From Limnoperna fortunei (Eukaryota; Mollusca; Bivalvia; Mytilida; Modiolidae), in assembly GCA_944474755.1 (NCBI GenBank), contig OX104119.1:2653075-2717074 (forward strand): a stretch of DNA of 64,000 nt, read 5' to 3'. Both the position numbers and the translations under genes were made by a program. Of this stretch, positions 36,401-52,412 are shown piece by piece; within the stretch, counting starts at the first letter, position 1; every line of letters begins with the position of its first letter. The notes beneath the pieces were generated by a model. The model had not been told where the DNA came from and did no database searches. It saw nothing but the letters and a program-made list of their open reading frames with translations.

Positions 36401-39400
36401 CTGAGAACCATTAATATACTTCTTACTGACTGGTAGGGTCAGATTAGAAAACAGTGATAACCACCAACAACATGGTTAGTACAGTCATCTGAGAACCATT
36501 AATATACTTCTTACTGACTGGTAGGGTCAGATTAGAAAACAGTGATAACCACCAAACAACATGGTTAGTACAGTCATCTGAGAATCATTAATATACTTCT
36601 TACTGACTGGTAGGGTCAGAATAGAAAACAGTGATAACCACCAAACAACATGGTTAGTACAGTCATCTGAGAACCATTAATATACTTCTTACTGACTAGT
36701 AGGGTCAGAATAGAAAACAGTGATAACCACCAAACAACATGGTTAGTACAGTCATCTGAGAACCATTAATATACTTCTTACTGACTAGTAGGGTCAGAAT
36801 AGAAAACAGTGATAACCACCAAACAACATGGTTAGTACAGTCATCTGAGAACCATTAATATACTTCTTACTGACTAGTACGGTCAGAATAGAAAACAGTG
36901 ATAACCACCAACAACATGGTTAGTACAGTCATCTGAGAACCATTAATATACTTCTTACTGATTGGTAGGGTCAGATTAGAAAACAGAGATAACCACCAAA
37001 CAACATGGTTAGTACAGTCATCTCAGAACCATTAATATACTTCTTACTGACTAGTACGGTCAGAATAGAAAACAGTGATAACCACCAACAACATGGTTAG
37101 TACAGTCATCTGAGAACCATTAATATACTTCTTACTGACTGGTAGGGTCAGATTAGAAAACAGTGATAACCACCAAACAACATGGTTAGTATAGTCATCT
37201 GAGAACCATTAATATACTTCTTACTGACTGGTAGGGTCAGATTAGAAAACAGTGATAACCACAAAAAAACAAGATTAGTACAGTCATCTGAGAACCATTA
37301 ATATACTTCTTACTGATTGGTAGGGTCAGATTAGAAAACAGTGATAACCACCAACAACATGGTTAGTACAGTCATCTGAGAACCATTAATATACTTCTTA
37401 CTGACTGGTAGGGTCAGAATAGAAAACAGCGATAACCACCAAACAACATGGTTAGTACAGTCATCTCAGAACCATTAATATACTTCTTACTGATTGGTAG
37501 GGTCAGATTAGAAAACAGTGATAACCACCAAACAACATGGTTAGTACAGTCATCTGAGAACCATTAATATACTTCTTACTGATTGGTAGGGTCAGATTAG
37601 AAAACAGAGATAACCACCAAACAACATGGTTAGTACAGTCATCTCAGAACCATTAATATACTTCTTACTGACTAGTACGGTCAGAATAGAAAACAGTGAT
37701 AACCACCAACAACATGGTTAGTACAGTCATCTGAGAACCATTAATATACTTCTTACTGACTGGTAGGGTCAGATTAGAAAACAGTGATAACCACCAACAA
37801 CATGGTTAGTACAGTCATCTGAGAACCATTAATATACTTCTTACTGACTGGTAGGGTCAGATTAGAAAACAGTGATAACCACCAACAACATGGTTAGTAC
37901 AGTCATCTGAGAACCATTAATATACTTCTTACTGACTGGTAGGGTCAGAATAGAAAACAGCGATAACCACCAAACAACATGGTTAGTACAGTCATCTCAG
38001 AACCATTAATATACTTCTTACTGATTGGTAGGGTCAGATTAGAAAACAGTGATAACCACCAAACAACATGGTTAGTACAGTCATCTCAGAACCATTAATA
38101 TACTTCTTACTGACTAGTAGGGTCAGATTAGAAAACAGTGATAACCACCAAACAACATGGTTAGTACAGTCATCTGAGAACCATTAATATACTTCTTACT
38201 GATTGGTAGGGTCAGATTAGAAAACAGCGATAACCACCAAACAACAGGGTTGGTACAGTCATCTGAGAACCATTAATATACTTCTTACTGATTGGTAGGG
38301 TCAGATTAGAAAACAGAGATAACCACCAAACAACATGGTTAGTACAGTCATCTGAGAACCATTAATATACTTCTTACTGACTAGTACGGTCAGAATAGAA
38401 AACAGAGATAACCACCAAACAACATGGTTAGTACAGTCATCTGAGAACCATTAATATACTTCTTACTGATTGGTAGGGTCAGATTAGAAAACAGAGATAA
38501 CCACCAAACAACATGGTTAGTACAGTCATCTGAGAACCATTAATATACTTCTTACTGATTGGTAGGGTCAGATTAGAAAACAGAGATAACCACCAAACAA
38601 CATGGTTAGAACAGTCATCTGAGAACCATTAATATACTTCTTACTGACTAGTAGGGTCAGATTAGAAAACAGTGATAATCACCAAACAACATGGTTAGTA
38701 CAGTCATCTGAGAACCATTAATATACTTCTTACTGACTGGTAGGGTCAGATTAGAAAACAGTGATAACCACCAAACAACATGGTTGGTACAGTCATCTGA
38801 GAACCATTAATATACTTCTTACTGACTGGTAGGGTCAGATTAGAAAACAGTGATAACCACCAACAACATGGTTAGTACAGTCATCTGAGAACCATTAATA
38901 TACTTCTTACTGACTAGTAGGGTCAGATTAGAAAACAGTGATAACCACCAACAACATGGTTAGTACAGTCATCTGAGAACCATTAATATACTTCTTACTG
39001 ACTGGTAGGGTCAAATTAGAAAACAGTGATAACCACCAACAACATGGTTAGTACAGTCATCTGAGAACCATTAATATACTTCTTACTGACTGGTAGGGTC
39101 AGATTAGAAAACAGTGATAACCACCAAACAACATGGTTGGTACAGTCATCTGAGAACCATTAATATACTTCTTACTGACTAGTAGGGTCAGATTAGAAAA
39201 CAGTGATAACCACCAACAACATGGTTAGTACAGTCATCTGAGAACCATTAATATACTTCTTACTGACTAGTAGGGTCAGATTAGAAAACAGAGATAACCA
39301 CCAAACAACATGGTTGGTACAGTCATCTGAGAACCATTAATATACTTCTTACTGACTAGTAGGGTCAGATTAGAAAACAGTGATAACCACCAAACAACAT

Positions 39401-42400
39401 GGTTAGTACAGTCATCTGAGAACCATTAATATACTTCTTACTGACTGGTAGGGTCTGATTAGAAAACAGTGATAACCACCAACAACATGGTTAGTACAGT
39501 CATCTGAGAACCATTAATATACTTCTTACTGATTGGTAGGGTCAGATTAGAAAACAGAGATAACCACCAAACAACATGGTTAGTACAGTCATCTGAGAAC
39601 CATTAATATACTTCTTACTGATTGGTAGGGTCAGATTAGAAAACAGAGATAACCACCAAACAACATGGTTAGTACAGTCATCTGAGAACCATTAATATAC
39701 TTCTTACTGACTAGTACGGTCAGATTAGAAAACAGTGATAATCACCAACAACATGGTTAGTACAGTCATCTCAGAACCATTAATATACTTCTTACTGACT
39801 AGTAGGGTCAGATTAGAAAACAGTGATAACCACCAAACAACATGGTTAGTACAGTCATCTGAGAACCATTAATATACTTCTTACTGACTAGTAGGGTCAG
39901 ATTAGAAAACAGTGATAACCACCAAACAACATGGTTGGTACAGTCATCTGAGAACCATTAATATACTTCTTACTGACTAGTAGGGTCAGATTAGAAAACA
40001 GTGATAACCACCAACAACATGGTTAGTAGTCATCTGAGAACCATTAATATACTTCTTACTGACTGGTAGGGTCAGATTAGAAAACAGTGATAACCACCAA
40101 ACAACATGGTTGGTACAGTCATCTGAGAACCATTAATATACTTCTTACTGACTGGTAGGGTCAGATTAGAAAACAGTGATAACCACAAACAACAGGGTTA
40201 GTACAGTCATCTGAGAACCATTAATATACTTCTTACTGACTGGTAGGGTCAGAATAGAAAACAGTGATAACCACCAACAACATGGTTAGTATAGTCATCT
40301 GAGAACCATTAATATACTTCTTACTGACTGGTAGGGTCAGATTAGAAAACAGTGATAACCACAAACAACAGGGTTAGTACAGTCATATGAGAACCATTAA
40401 TATACTTCTTACTGACTGGTAGGGTCAGATTAGAAAACAGTGATAACCACAAACAACAGGGTTAGTATAGTCATCTGAGAACCATTAATATACTTCTTAC
40501 TGACTAGTAGGGTCAGATTAGAAAACAGTGATAACCACCAACAACATGGTTAGTACAGTCATCTGAGAACCATTAATATACTTCTTACTGACTAGTAGGG
40601 TCAGATTAGAAAACAGTGATAACCACCAACAACATGGTTAGTACAGTCATCTGAGAACCATTAATATACTTCTTACTGACTAGTAGGGTCAGATTAGAAA
40701 ACAGTGATAACCACCAACAACATGGTTAGTACAGTCATCTGAGAACCATTAATATACTTCTTACTGACTGGTAGGGTCAGATTAGAAAACAGTGATAACC
40801 ACCAACAACATGGTTAGTACAGTCATCTGAGAACCATTAATATACTTCTTACTGACTAGTAGGGTCAGATTAGAAAACAGCGATAACCACCAACAACATG
40901 GTTAGTACAGTCATCTGAGAACCATTAATATACTTCTTACTGACTAGTAGGGTCAGATTAGAAAACAGCGATAACCACCAACAACATGGTTAGTACAGTC
41001 ATCTAAGAACCATTAATATACTTCTTACTGACTGGTAGGGTCAGATTAGAAAACAGCGATAACCACCAAACAACATGGTTAGTACAGTCATCTGAGAACC
41101 ATTAATATACTTCTTACTGATTGGTAGGGTCAGAATAGAAAACAGCGATAACCACCAACAACAGGGTTAGTACAGTCATCTCAGAACCATTAATATACTT
41201 CTTACTGATTGGTAGGGTCAGATTAGAAAACAGCGATAACCACCAACAACAGGGTTAGTACAGTCATCTCAGAACCATTAATATACTTCTTACTGACTAG
41301 TAGGGTCAGAATAGAAAACAGTGATAACCACCAACAACATGGTTAGTACAGTCATCTCAGAACCATTAATATACTTCTTACTGACTAGTAGGGTCAGAAT
41401 AGAAAACAGCGATAACCACCAACAACAGGGTTAGTACAGTCATCTCAGAACCATTAATATACTTCTTACTGACTAGTAGGGTCAGAATAGAAAACAGTGA
41501 TAACCACCAACAACATGGTTAGTACAGTCATCTCAGAACCATTAATATACTTCTTACTGACTAGTAGGGTCAGAATAGAAAACAGCGATAACCACCAAAC
41601 AACATGGTTAGTACAGTCATCTGAGAACCATTAATATACTTCTTACTGACTAGTAGGGTCAGATTAGAAAACAGTGATAATCACCAAACAACATGGTTAG
41701 TACAGTCATCTGAGAACCATTAATATACTTCTTACTGACTGGTAGGGTCAGATTAGAAAACAGTGATAACCACCAAACAACAGGGTTGGTACAGTCATCT
41801 GAGAACCATTAATATACTTCTTACTGACTGGTAGGGTCAGAATAGAAAACAGTGATAACCACAAACAACATGGTTAGTACAGTCATCTGAGAACCATTAA
41901 TATACTTCTTACTGATTGGTAGGGTCAGATTAGAAAACAGTGATAACCACAAACAACATGGTTAGTACAGTCATCTGAGAACCATTAATATACTTCTTAC
42001 TGATTGGTAGGGTCAGATTAGAAAACAGTGATAACCACAAACAACATGGTTAGTACAGTCATCTGAGAACCATTAATATACTTCTTACTGACTGGTAGGG
42101 TCAGATTAGAAAACAGTGATAACCACCAAACAACATGGTTAGTACAGTCATCTGAGAACCATTAATATACTTCTTACTGACTGGTAGGGTCAGATTAGAA
42201 AACAGTGATAACCACCAAACAACATGGTTAGTACAGTCATCTGAGAACCATTAATATACTTCTTACTGACTGGTAGGGTCAGATTAGAAAACAGTGATAA
42301 CCACCAACAACATGGTTAGTACAGTCATCTGAGAACCATTAATATACTTCTTACTGACTAGTAGGGTCAGATTAGAAAACAGTGATAATCACCAAACAAC

Positions 42401-45400
42401 ATGGTTAGTACAGTCATCTGAGAACCATTAATATACTTCTTACTGACTGGTAGGGTCAGATTAGAAAACAGTGATAACCACCAAACAACATGGTTAGTAC
42501 AGTCATCTGAGAACCATTAATATACTTCTTACTGACTGGTAGGGTCAGATTAGAAAACAGTGATAACCACCAACAACATGGTTAGTACAGTCATCTGAGA
42601 ACCATTAATATACTTCTTACTGACTAGTAGGGTCAGATTAGAAAACAGTGATAACCACCAAACAACATGGTTAGTACAGTCATCTCAGAACCATTAATAT
42701 ACTTCTTACTGACTAGTAGGGTCAGAATAGAAAACAGTGATAACCACAAACAACATGGTTAGTACAGTCATCTGAGAACCATTAATATACTTCTTACTGA
42801 CTAGTAGGGTCAGAATAGAAAACAGTGATAACCACCAACAACATGGTTAGTACAGTCATCTGAGAACCATTAATATACTTCTTACTGACTAGTAGGGTCA
42901 GATTAGAAAACAGTGATAACCACCAACAACATGGTTAGTACAGTCATCTGAGAACCATTAATATACTTCTTACTGACTGGTAGGGTCAGATTAGAAAACA
43001 GTGATAACCACCAAACAACATGGTTAGTACAGTCATCTCAGAACCATTAATATACTTCTTACTGACTGGTAGGGTCAGATTAGAAAACAGTGATAACCAC
43101 CAAACAACATGGTTAGTACAGTCATCTGAGAACCATTAATATACTTCTTACTGACTGGTAGGGTCAGATTAGAAAACAGTGATAACCACCAACAACATGG
43201 TTAGTACAGTCATCTGAGAACCATTAATATACTTCTTACTGACTGGTAGGGTCAGAATAGAAAACAGTGATAACCACCAAACAACATGGTTAGTACAGTC
43301 ATCTGAGAACCATTAATATACTTCTTACTGATTGGTAGGGTCAGAATAGAAAACAGTGATAACCACCAAACAACATGGTTAGTACAGTCATCTGAGAACC
43401 ATTAATATACTTCTTACTGATTGGTAGGGTCAGATTAGAAAACAGTGATAACCACCAAACAACATGGTTAGTACAGTCATCTCAGAACCATTAATATACT
43501 TCTTACTGACTAGTAGGGTCAGAATAGAAAACAGTGATAACCACCAAACAACATGGTTAGTACAGTCATCTGAGAACCATTAATATACTTCTTACTGACT
43601 GGTAGGGTCAGATTAGAAAACAGTGATAACCACCAAACAACATGGTTAGTACAGTCATCTCAGAACCATTAATATACTTCTTACTGACTAGTAGGGTCAG
43701 ATTAGAAAACAGTGATAACCACCAACAACATGGTTAGTACAGTCATCTGAGAACCATTAATATACTTCTTACTGACTAGTAGGGTCAGATTAGAAAACAG
43801 TGATAACCACCAAACAACAGGGTTAGTACAGTCATCTGAGAACCATTAATATACTTCTTACTGACTGGTAGGGTCAGAATAGAAAACAGTGATAACCACC
43901 AAACAACATGGTTAGTACAGTCATCTGAGAATCATTAATATACTTCTTACTGACTGGTAGGGTCAGATTAGAAAACAGTGATAACCACCAAACAACATGG
44001 TTAGTACAGTCATCTGAGAACCATTAATATACTTCTTACTGACTAGTAGGGTCAGATTAGAAAACAGTGATAACCACCAAACAACATGGTTAGTACAGTC
44101 ATCTCAGAACCATTAATATACTTCTTACTGACTAGTAGGGTCAGATTAGAAAACAGTGATAACCACCAACAACATGGTTAGTACAGTCATCTGAGAACCA
44201 TTAATATACTTCTTACTGATTGGTAGGGTCAGATTAGAAAACAGTGATAACCACCAAACAACATGGTTAGTACAGTCATCTGAGAACCATTAATATACTT
44301 CTTACTGACTAGTAGGGTCAGATTAGAAAACAGTGATAACCACCAACAACATGGTTAGTACAGTCATCTGAGAACCATTAATATACTTCTTACTGACTAG
44401 TAGGGTCAGATTAGAAAACAGTGATAACCACCAACAACATGGTTAGTACAGTCATCTGAGAATCATTAATATACTTCTTACTGACTAGTAGGGTCAGATT
44501 AGAAAACAGTGATAATCACCAAACAACATGGTTAGTACAGTCATCTGAGAACCATTAATATACTTCTTACTGACTAGTAGGGTCAGATTAGAAAACAGTG
44601 ATAACCACCAACAACATGGTTAGTACAGTCATCTGAGAACCATTAATATACTTCTTACTGACTGGTAGGGTCAGATTAGAAAACAGTGATAACCACCAAA
44701 CAACATGGTTAGTACAGTCATCTGAGAACCATTAATATACTTCTTACTGACCAGTAGGGTCAGATTAGAAAACAGTGATAACCACCAACAACATGGTTAG
44801 TACAGTCATCTGAGAACCATTAATATACTTCTTACTGACTAGTAGGGTCAGATTAGAAAACAGTGATAACCACCAAACAACATGGTTAGTACAGTCATCT
44901 GAGAACCATTAATATACTTCTTACTGACCAGTAGGGTCAGATTAGAAAACAGTGATAACCACCAACAACATGGTTAGTACAGTCATCTGAGAACCATTAA
45001 TATACTTCTTACTGACTGGTAGGGTCAGAATAGAAAACAGTGATAACCACCAAACAACATGGTTAGTACAGTCATCTGAGAATCATTAATATACTTCTTA
45101 CTGACTAGTAGGGTCAGATTAGAAAACAGTGATAACCACCAAACAACATGGTTAGTACAGTCATCTGAGAACCATTAATATACTTCTTACTGATTGGTAG
45201 GGTCAGATTAGAAAACAGTGATAACCACCAACAACATGGTTAGTACAGTCATCTGAGAACCATTAATATACTTCTTACTGACTGGTAGGGTCAGAATAGA
45301 AAACAGTGATAACCACCAAACAACATGGTTAGTACAGTCATCTGAGAACCATTAATATACTTCTTACTGATTGGTAGGGTCAGAATAGAAAACAGTGATA

Positions 45401-48400
45401 ACCACCAAACAACATGGTTAGTACAGTCATCTGAGAACCATTAATATACTTCTTACTGATTGGTAGGGTCAGATTAGAAAACAGTGATAACCACCAAACA
45501 ACATGGTTAGTACAGTCATCTCAGAACCATTAATATACTTCTTACTGACTAGTAGGGTCAGAATAGAAAACAGTGATAACCACCAAACAACATGGTTAGT
45601 ACAGTCATGTGAGAACCATTAATATACTTCTTACTGACTGGTAGGGTCAGATTAGAAAACAGTGATAACCACCAAACAACATGGTTAGTACAGTCATCTC
45701 AGAACCATTAATATACTTCTTACTGACTAGTAGGGTCAGATTAGAAAACAGTGATAACCACCAACAACATGGTTAGTACAGTCATCTGAGAACCATTAAT
45801 ATACTTCTTACTGACTGGTAGGGTCAGATTAGAAAACAGTGATAACCACCAAACAACATGGTTAGTACAGTCATCTCAGAACCATTAATATACTTCTTAC
45901 TGACTAGTAGGGTCAGATTAGAAAACAGTGATAACCACCAACAACATGGTTAGTACAGTCATCTGAGAACCATTAATATACTTCTTACTGACTAGTAGGG
46001 GTCAGATTAGAAAACAGTGATAACCACCAACAACATGGTTAGTACAGTCATCTCAGAACCATTAATATACTTCTTACTGACTAGTAGGGTCAGATTAGAA
46101 AACAGCGATAACCACCAACAACATGGTTAGTACAGTCATCTGAGAACCATTAATATACTTCTTACTGACTAGTAGGGTCAGATTAGAAAACAGTGATAAC
46201 CACCAAACAACATGGTTAGTACAGTCATCTGAGAACCATTAATATACTTCTTACTGACTAGTAGGGTCAGATTAGAAAACAGTGATAACCACCAACAACA
46301 TGGTTAGTACAGTCATCTGAGAACCATTAATATACTTCTTACTGACTAGTAGGGTCAGATTAGAAAACAGTGATAACCACCAAACAACATGGTTAGTACA
46401 GTCATCTGAGAACCATTAATATACTTCTTACTGACTAGTAGGGTCAGATTAGAAAACAGTGATAACCACAAACAACATGGTTAGTACAGTCATCTGAGAA
46501 CCATTAATATACTTCTTACTGATTGGTAGGGTCAGATTAGAAAACAGTGATAACCACCAAACAACATGGTTGGTACAGTCATCTGAGAACCATTAATATA
46601 CTTCTTACTGACTGGTAGGGTCAGATTAGAAAACAGTGATAACCACCAACAACATGGTTAGTACAGTCATCTGAGAACCATTAATATACTTCTTACTGAC
46701 TGGTAGGGTCAGATTAGAAAACAGTGATAACCACCAAACAACATGGTTAGTACAGTCATCTGAGAACCATTAATATACTTCTTACTGACTAGTAGGGTCA
46801 GATTAGAAAACAGTGATAACCACCAAACAACATGGTTAGTACAGTCATCTGAGAACCATTAATATACTTCTTACTGATTGGTAGGGTCAGATTAGAAAAC
46901 AGTGATAACCACCAACAACATGGTTAGTACAGTCATCTGAGAACCATTAATATACTTCTTACTGATTGGTAGGGTCACAATAGAAAACAGTGATAACCAC
47001 CAACAACATGGTTAGTACAGTCATCTGAGAACCATTAATATACTTCTTACTGACTAGTAGGGTCAGAATAGAAAACAGTGATAACCACCAAACAACATGG
47101 TTAGTACAGTCATCTGAGAACCATTAATATACTTCTTACTGATTGGTAGGGTCAGAATAGAAAACAGTGATAACCACCAAACAACATGGTTAGTACAGTC
47201 ATCTGAGAATCATTAATATACTTCTTACTGACTGGTAGGGTCAGAATAGAAAACAGTGATAACCACCAAACAACATGGTTAGTACAGTCATCTGAGAACC
47301 ATTAATATACTTCTTACTGACTGGTAGGGTCAGATTAGAAAACAGTGATAACCACCAACAACATGGTTAGTACAGTCATCTGAGAACCATTAATATACTT
47401 CTTACTGACTAGTAGGGTCAGATTAGAAAACAGTGATAACCACAAACAACATGGTTAGTACAGTCATCTGAGAACCATTAATATACTTCTTACTGACTAG
47501 TAGGGTCAGATTAGAAAACAGTGATAACCACCAAACAACATGGTTAGTACAGTCATCTGAGAACCATTAATATACTTCTTACTGACTGGTAGGGTCAGAT
47601 TAGAAAACAGTGATAACCACCAACAACATGGTTAGTACAGTCATCTGAGAACCATTAATATACTTCTTACTGATTGGTAGGGTCAGATTAGAAAACAGTG
47701 ATAACCACCAACAACATGGTTAGTACAGTCATCTGAGAATCATTAATATACTTCTTACTGACTAGTAGGGTCAGATTAGAAAACAGTGATAACCACCAAC
47801 AACATGGTTAGTACAGTCATCTGAGAACCATTAATATACTTCTTACTGACTAGTAGGGTCAGATTAGAAAACAGTGATAACCACCAAACAACATGGTTAG
47901 TACAGTCATCTGAGAACCATTAATATACTTCTTACTGATTGGTAGGGTCAGATTAGAAAACAGTGATAACCACCAACAACATGGTTAGTACAGTCATCTG
48001 AGAACCATTAATATACTTCTTACTGATTGGTAGGGTCAGATTAGAAAACAGCGATAACCACCAAACAACATGGTTAGTACAGTCATCTGAGAACCATTAA
48101 TATACTTCTTACTGACTAGTAGGGTCAGATTAGAAAACAGTGATAACCACCAAACAACATGGTTAGTACAGTCATCTGAGAACCATTAATATACTTCTTA
48201 CTGACTGGTAGGGTCAGATTAGAAAACAGTGATAACCACCAAACAACATGGTTAGTACAGTCATCTGAGAACCATTAATATACTTCTTACTGACTAGTAG
48301 GGTCAGAATAGAAAACAGTGATAACCACCAACAACATGGTTAGTACAGTCATCTGAGAACCATTAATATACTTCTTACTGACTAGTAGGGTCAGATTAGA

Positions 48401-51400
48401 AAACAGTGATAACCACCAAACAACAGGGTTAGTACAGTCATCTGAGAACCATTAATATACTTCTTACTGACTAGTAGGGTCAGATTAGAAAACAGTGATA
48501 ACCACCAACAACATGGTTAGTACAGTCATCTGAGAACCATTAATATACTTCTTACTGACTAGTAGGGTCAGATTAGAAAACAGTGATAACCACCAAACAA
48601 CATGGTTAGTACAGTCATCTGAGAACCATTAATATACTTCTTACTGATTGGTAGGGTCAGATTAGAAAACAGTGATAACCACCAACAACATGGTTAGTAC
48701 AGTCATCTGAGAACCATTAATATACTTCTTACTGATTGGTAGGGTCAGATAAGAAAACAGCGATAACCACCAAACAACATGGTTAGTACAGTCATCTGAG
48801 AACCATTAATATACTTCTTACTGACTAGTAGGGTCAGATTAGAAAACAGTGATAACCACCAAACAACATGGTTAGTACAGTCATCTGAGAACCATTAATA
48901 TACTTCTTACTGACTGGTAGGGTCAGATTAGAAAACAGTGATAACCACCAAACAACATGGTTAGTACAGTCATCTGAGAACCATTAATATACTTCTTACT
49001 GACTAGTAGGGTCAGAATAGAAAACAGTGATAACCACCAACAACATGGTTAGTACAGTCATCTGAGAACCATTAATATACTTCTTACTGACTAGTAGGGT
49101 CAGATTAGAAAACAGTGATAACCACCAAACAACAGGGTTAGTACAGTCATCTGAGAACCATTAATATACTTCTTACTGACTAGTAGGGTCAGATTAGAAA
49201 ACAGTGATAACCACCAAACAACAGGGTTAGTACAGTCATCTGAGAACCATTAATATACTTCTTACTGACTAGTAGGGTCAGATTAGAAAACAGTGATAAC
49301 CACCAAACAACAGGGTTAGTACAGTCATCTGAGAACCATTAATATACTTCTTACTGACTAGTAGGGTCAGATTAGAAAACAGTGATAACCACCAAACAAC
49401 AGGGTTAGTACAGTCATCTGAGAACCATTAATATACTTCTTACTGACTGGTAGGGTCAGATTAGAAAACAGTGATAACCACCAACAACATGGTTAGTACA
49501 GTCATCTGAGAACCATTAATATACTTCTTACTGACTAGTAGGGTCAGATTAGAAAACAGTGATAACCACCAAACAACATGGTTAGTACAGTCATCTGAGA
49601 ACCATTAATATACTTCTTACTGATTGGTAGGGTCAGATTAGAAAACAGTGATAACCACCAAACAACATGGTTAGTACAGTCATCTGAGAACCATTAATAT
49701 ACTTCTTACTGATTGGTAGGGTCAGATTAGAAAACAGTGATAACCACCAAACAACAGGGTTAGTACAGTCATCTGAGAACCATTAATATACTTCTTACTG
49801 ACCAGTAGGGTCAGATTAGAAAACAGTGATAACCACCAAACAACATGGTTAGTACAGTCATCTGAGAACCATTAATATACTTCTTACTGACTGGTAGGGT
49901 CAAATTAGAAAACAGCGATAACCACCAACAACATGGTTAGTACAGTCATCTGAGAACCATTAATATACTTCTTACTGACTAGTAGGGTCAGATTAGAAAA
50001 CAGTGATAACCACCAAACAACAGGGTTAGTACAGTCATCTGAGAACCATTAATATACTTCTTACTGACCAGTAGGGTCAGATTAGAAAACAGTGATAACC
50101 ACCAAACAACATGGTTAGTACAGTCATCTGAGAACCATTAATATACTTCTTACTGACTGGTAGGGTCAGATTAGAAAACAGTGATAACCACCAAACAACA
50201 TGGTTAGTACAGTCATCTGAGAACCATTAATATACTTCTTACTGACTGGTAGGGTCAGATTAGAAAACAGTGATAACCACCAACAACATGGTTAGTACAG
50301 TCATCTGAGAACCATTAATATACTTCTTACTGACTAGTAGGGTCAGAATAGAAAACAGTGATAACCACCAAACAACATGGTTAGTACAGTCATCTGAGAA
50401 CCATTAATATACTTCTTACTGACTAGTAGGGTCAGAATAGAAAACAGCGATAACCACCAACAACATGGTTAGTACAGTCATCTGAGAACCATTAATATAC
50501 TTCTTACTGACTAGTAGGGTCAGAATAGAAAACAGTGATAACCACCAAACAACATGGTTAGTACAGTCATCTGAGAACCATTAATATACTTCTTACTGAC
50601 TAGTAGGGTCAGAATAGAAAACAGCGATAACCACCAACAACATGGTTAGTACAGTCATCTGAGAACCATTAATATACTTCTTACTGACCAGTAGGGTCAG
50701 ATTAGAAAACAGTGATAACCACCAACAACATGGTTAGTACAGTCATCTGAGAACCATTAATATACTTCTTACTGACTAGTAGGGTCAGATTAGAAAACAG
50801 TGATAACCACCAAACAACATGGTTAGTACAGTCATCTGAGAACCATTAATATACTTCTTACTGACTAGTAGGGTCAGATTAGAAAACAGTGATAACCACC
50901 AAACAACATGGTTAGTACAGTCATCTGAGAACCATTAATATACTTCTTACTGACTAGTAGGGTCAGATTAGAAAACAGTGATAACCACCAAACAACATGG
51001 TTAGTACAGTCATCTCAGAATCATTAATATACTTCTTACTGACTAGTAGGGTCAGATTAGAAAACAGTGATAATCACCAAACAACATGGTTAGTACAGTC
51101 ATCTGAGAACCATTAATATACTTCTTACTGACTGGTAGGGTCAGATTAGAAAACAGTGATAACCACCAACAACATGGTTAGTACAGTCATCTCAGAACCA
51201 TTAATATACTTCTTACTGACTGGTAGGGTCAGATTAGAAAACAGTGATAACCACCAACAACATGGTTAGTACAGTCATCTCAGAATCATTAATATACTTC
51301 TTACTGACTGGTAGGGTCAGATTAGAAAACAGTGATAACCACCAAACAACATGGTTAGTACAGTCATCTCAGAATCATTAATATACTTCTTACTGACTGG

Positions 51401-52412
51401 TAGGGTCAGATTAGAAAACAGTGATAACCACCAAACAACAGGGTTAGTACAGTCATCTGAGAACCATTAATATACTTCTTACTGACTAGTACGGTCAGAT
51501 TAGAAAACAGTGATAACCACCAACAACATGGTTAGTACAGTCATCTGAGAACCATTAATATACTTCTTACTGACTAGTAGGGTCAGAATAGAAAACAGTG
51601 ATAACCACCAAACAACATGGTTAGTACAGTCATCTGAGAACCATTAATATACTTCTTACTGACTAGTAGGGTCAGAATAGAAAACAGTGATAACCACCAA
51701 ACAACATGGTTAGTACAGTCATCTCAGAACCATTAATATACTTCTTACTGACTAGTAGGGTCAGATTAGAAAACAGTGATAACCACCAAACAACATGGTT
51801 AGTACAGTCATCTGAGAACCATTAATATACTTCTTACTGATTGGTAGGGTCAGATTAGAAAACAGTGATAACCACCAAACAACATGGTTAGTACAGTCAT
51901 CTGAGAACCATTAATATACTTCTTACTGATTGGTAGGGTCAGAATAGAAAACAGTGATAACCACCAAACAACATGGTTAGTACAGTCATCTCAGAATCAT
52001 TAATATACTTCTTACTGACTGGTAGGGTCAGAATAGAAAACAGTGATAACCACCAACAACATGGTTAGTACAGTCATCTGAGAACCATTAATATACTTCT
52101 TACTGACTGGTAGGGTCAGAATAGAAAACAGTGATAACCACCAAACAACATGGTTAGTACAGTCATCTCAGAATCATTAATATACTTCTTACTGACTGGT
52201 AGGGTCAGATTAGAAAACAGTGATAACCACCAACAACATGGTTAGTACAGTCATCTGAGAACCATTAATATACTTCTTACTGACTGGTAGGGTCAGATTA
52301 GAAAACAGTGATAACCACCAACAACATGGTTAGTACAGTCATCTGAGAATCATTAATATACTTCTTACTGACTAGTAGGGTCAGAATAGAAAACAGCGAT
52401 AACCACCAAACA
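33455..52412. repeat. 19-kb minisatellite of an 88/89-bp unit, about 214 copies
   Basis: Unit GGTTAGTACAGTCATCTGAG AACCATTAATATACTTCTTA CTGACTRGTAGGGTCAGATT AGAAAACAGTGATAACCACC A(A)ACAACAT. Copies are very similar and differ at a small set of sites: CTGAG/CTCAG, ACTGG/ACTAG/ATTGG, GATT/GAAT, ACAT/ACAG, AGTG/AGCG/AGAG, and CCAACAAC/CCAAACAAC (which sets 88 or 89 bp). It fills nearly all of intron 5 of the WRN-like gene. Because the period is not a multiple of three, no long frame exists on either strand. The last unit breaks off at CACCAAACA|TTTTAATT. Confidence 0.98.

Noticed and set aside
33455..52412. CRISPR array or centromeric satellite
   Set aside because: Units are head-to-tail with no unique spacers, so it is not CRISPR. 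It is inside an intron between two in-phase helicase exons, so a centromere reading is not supported by this window.
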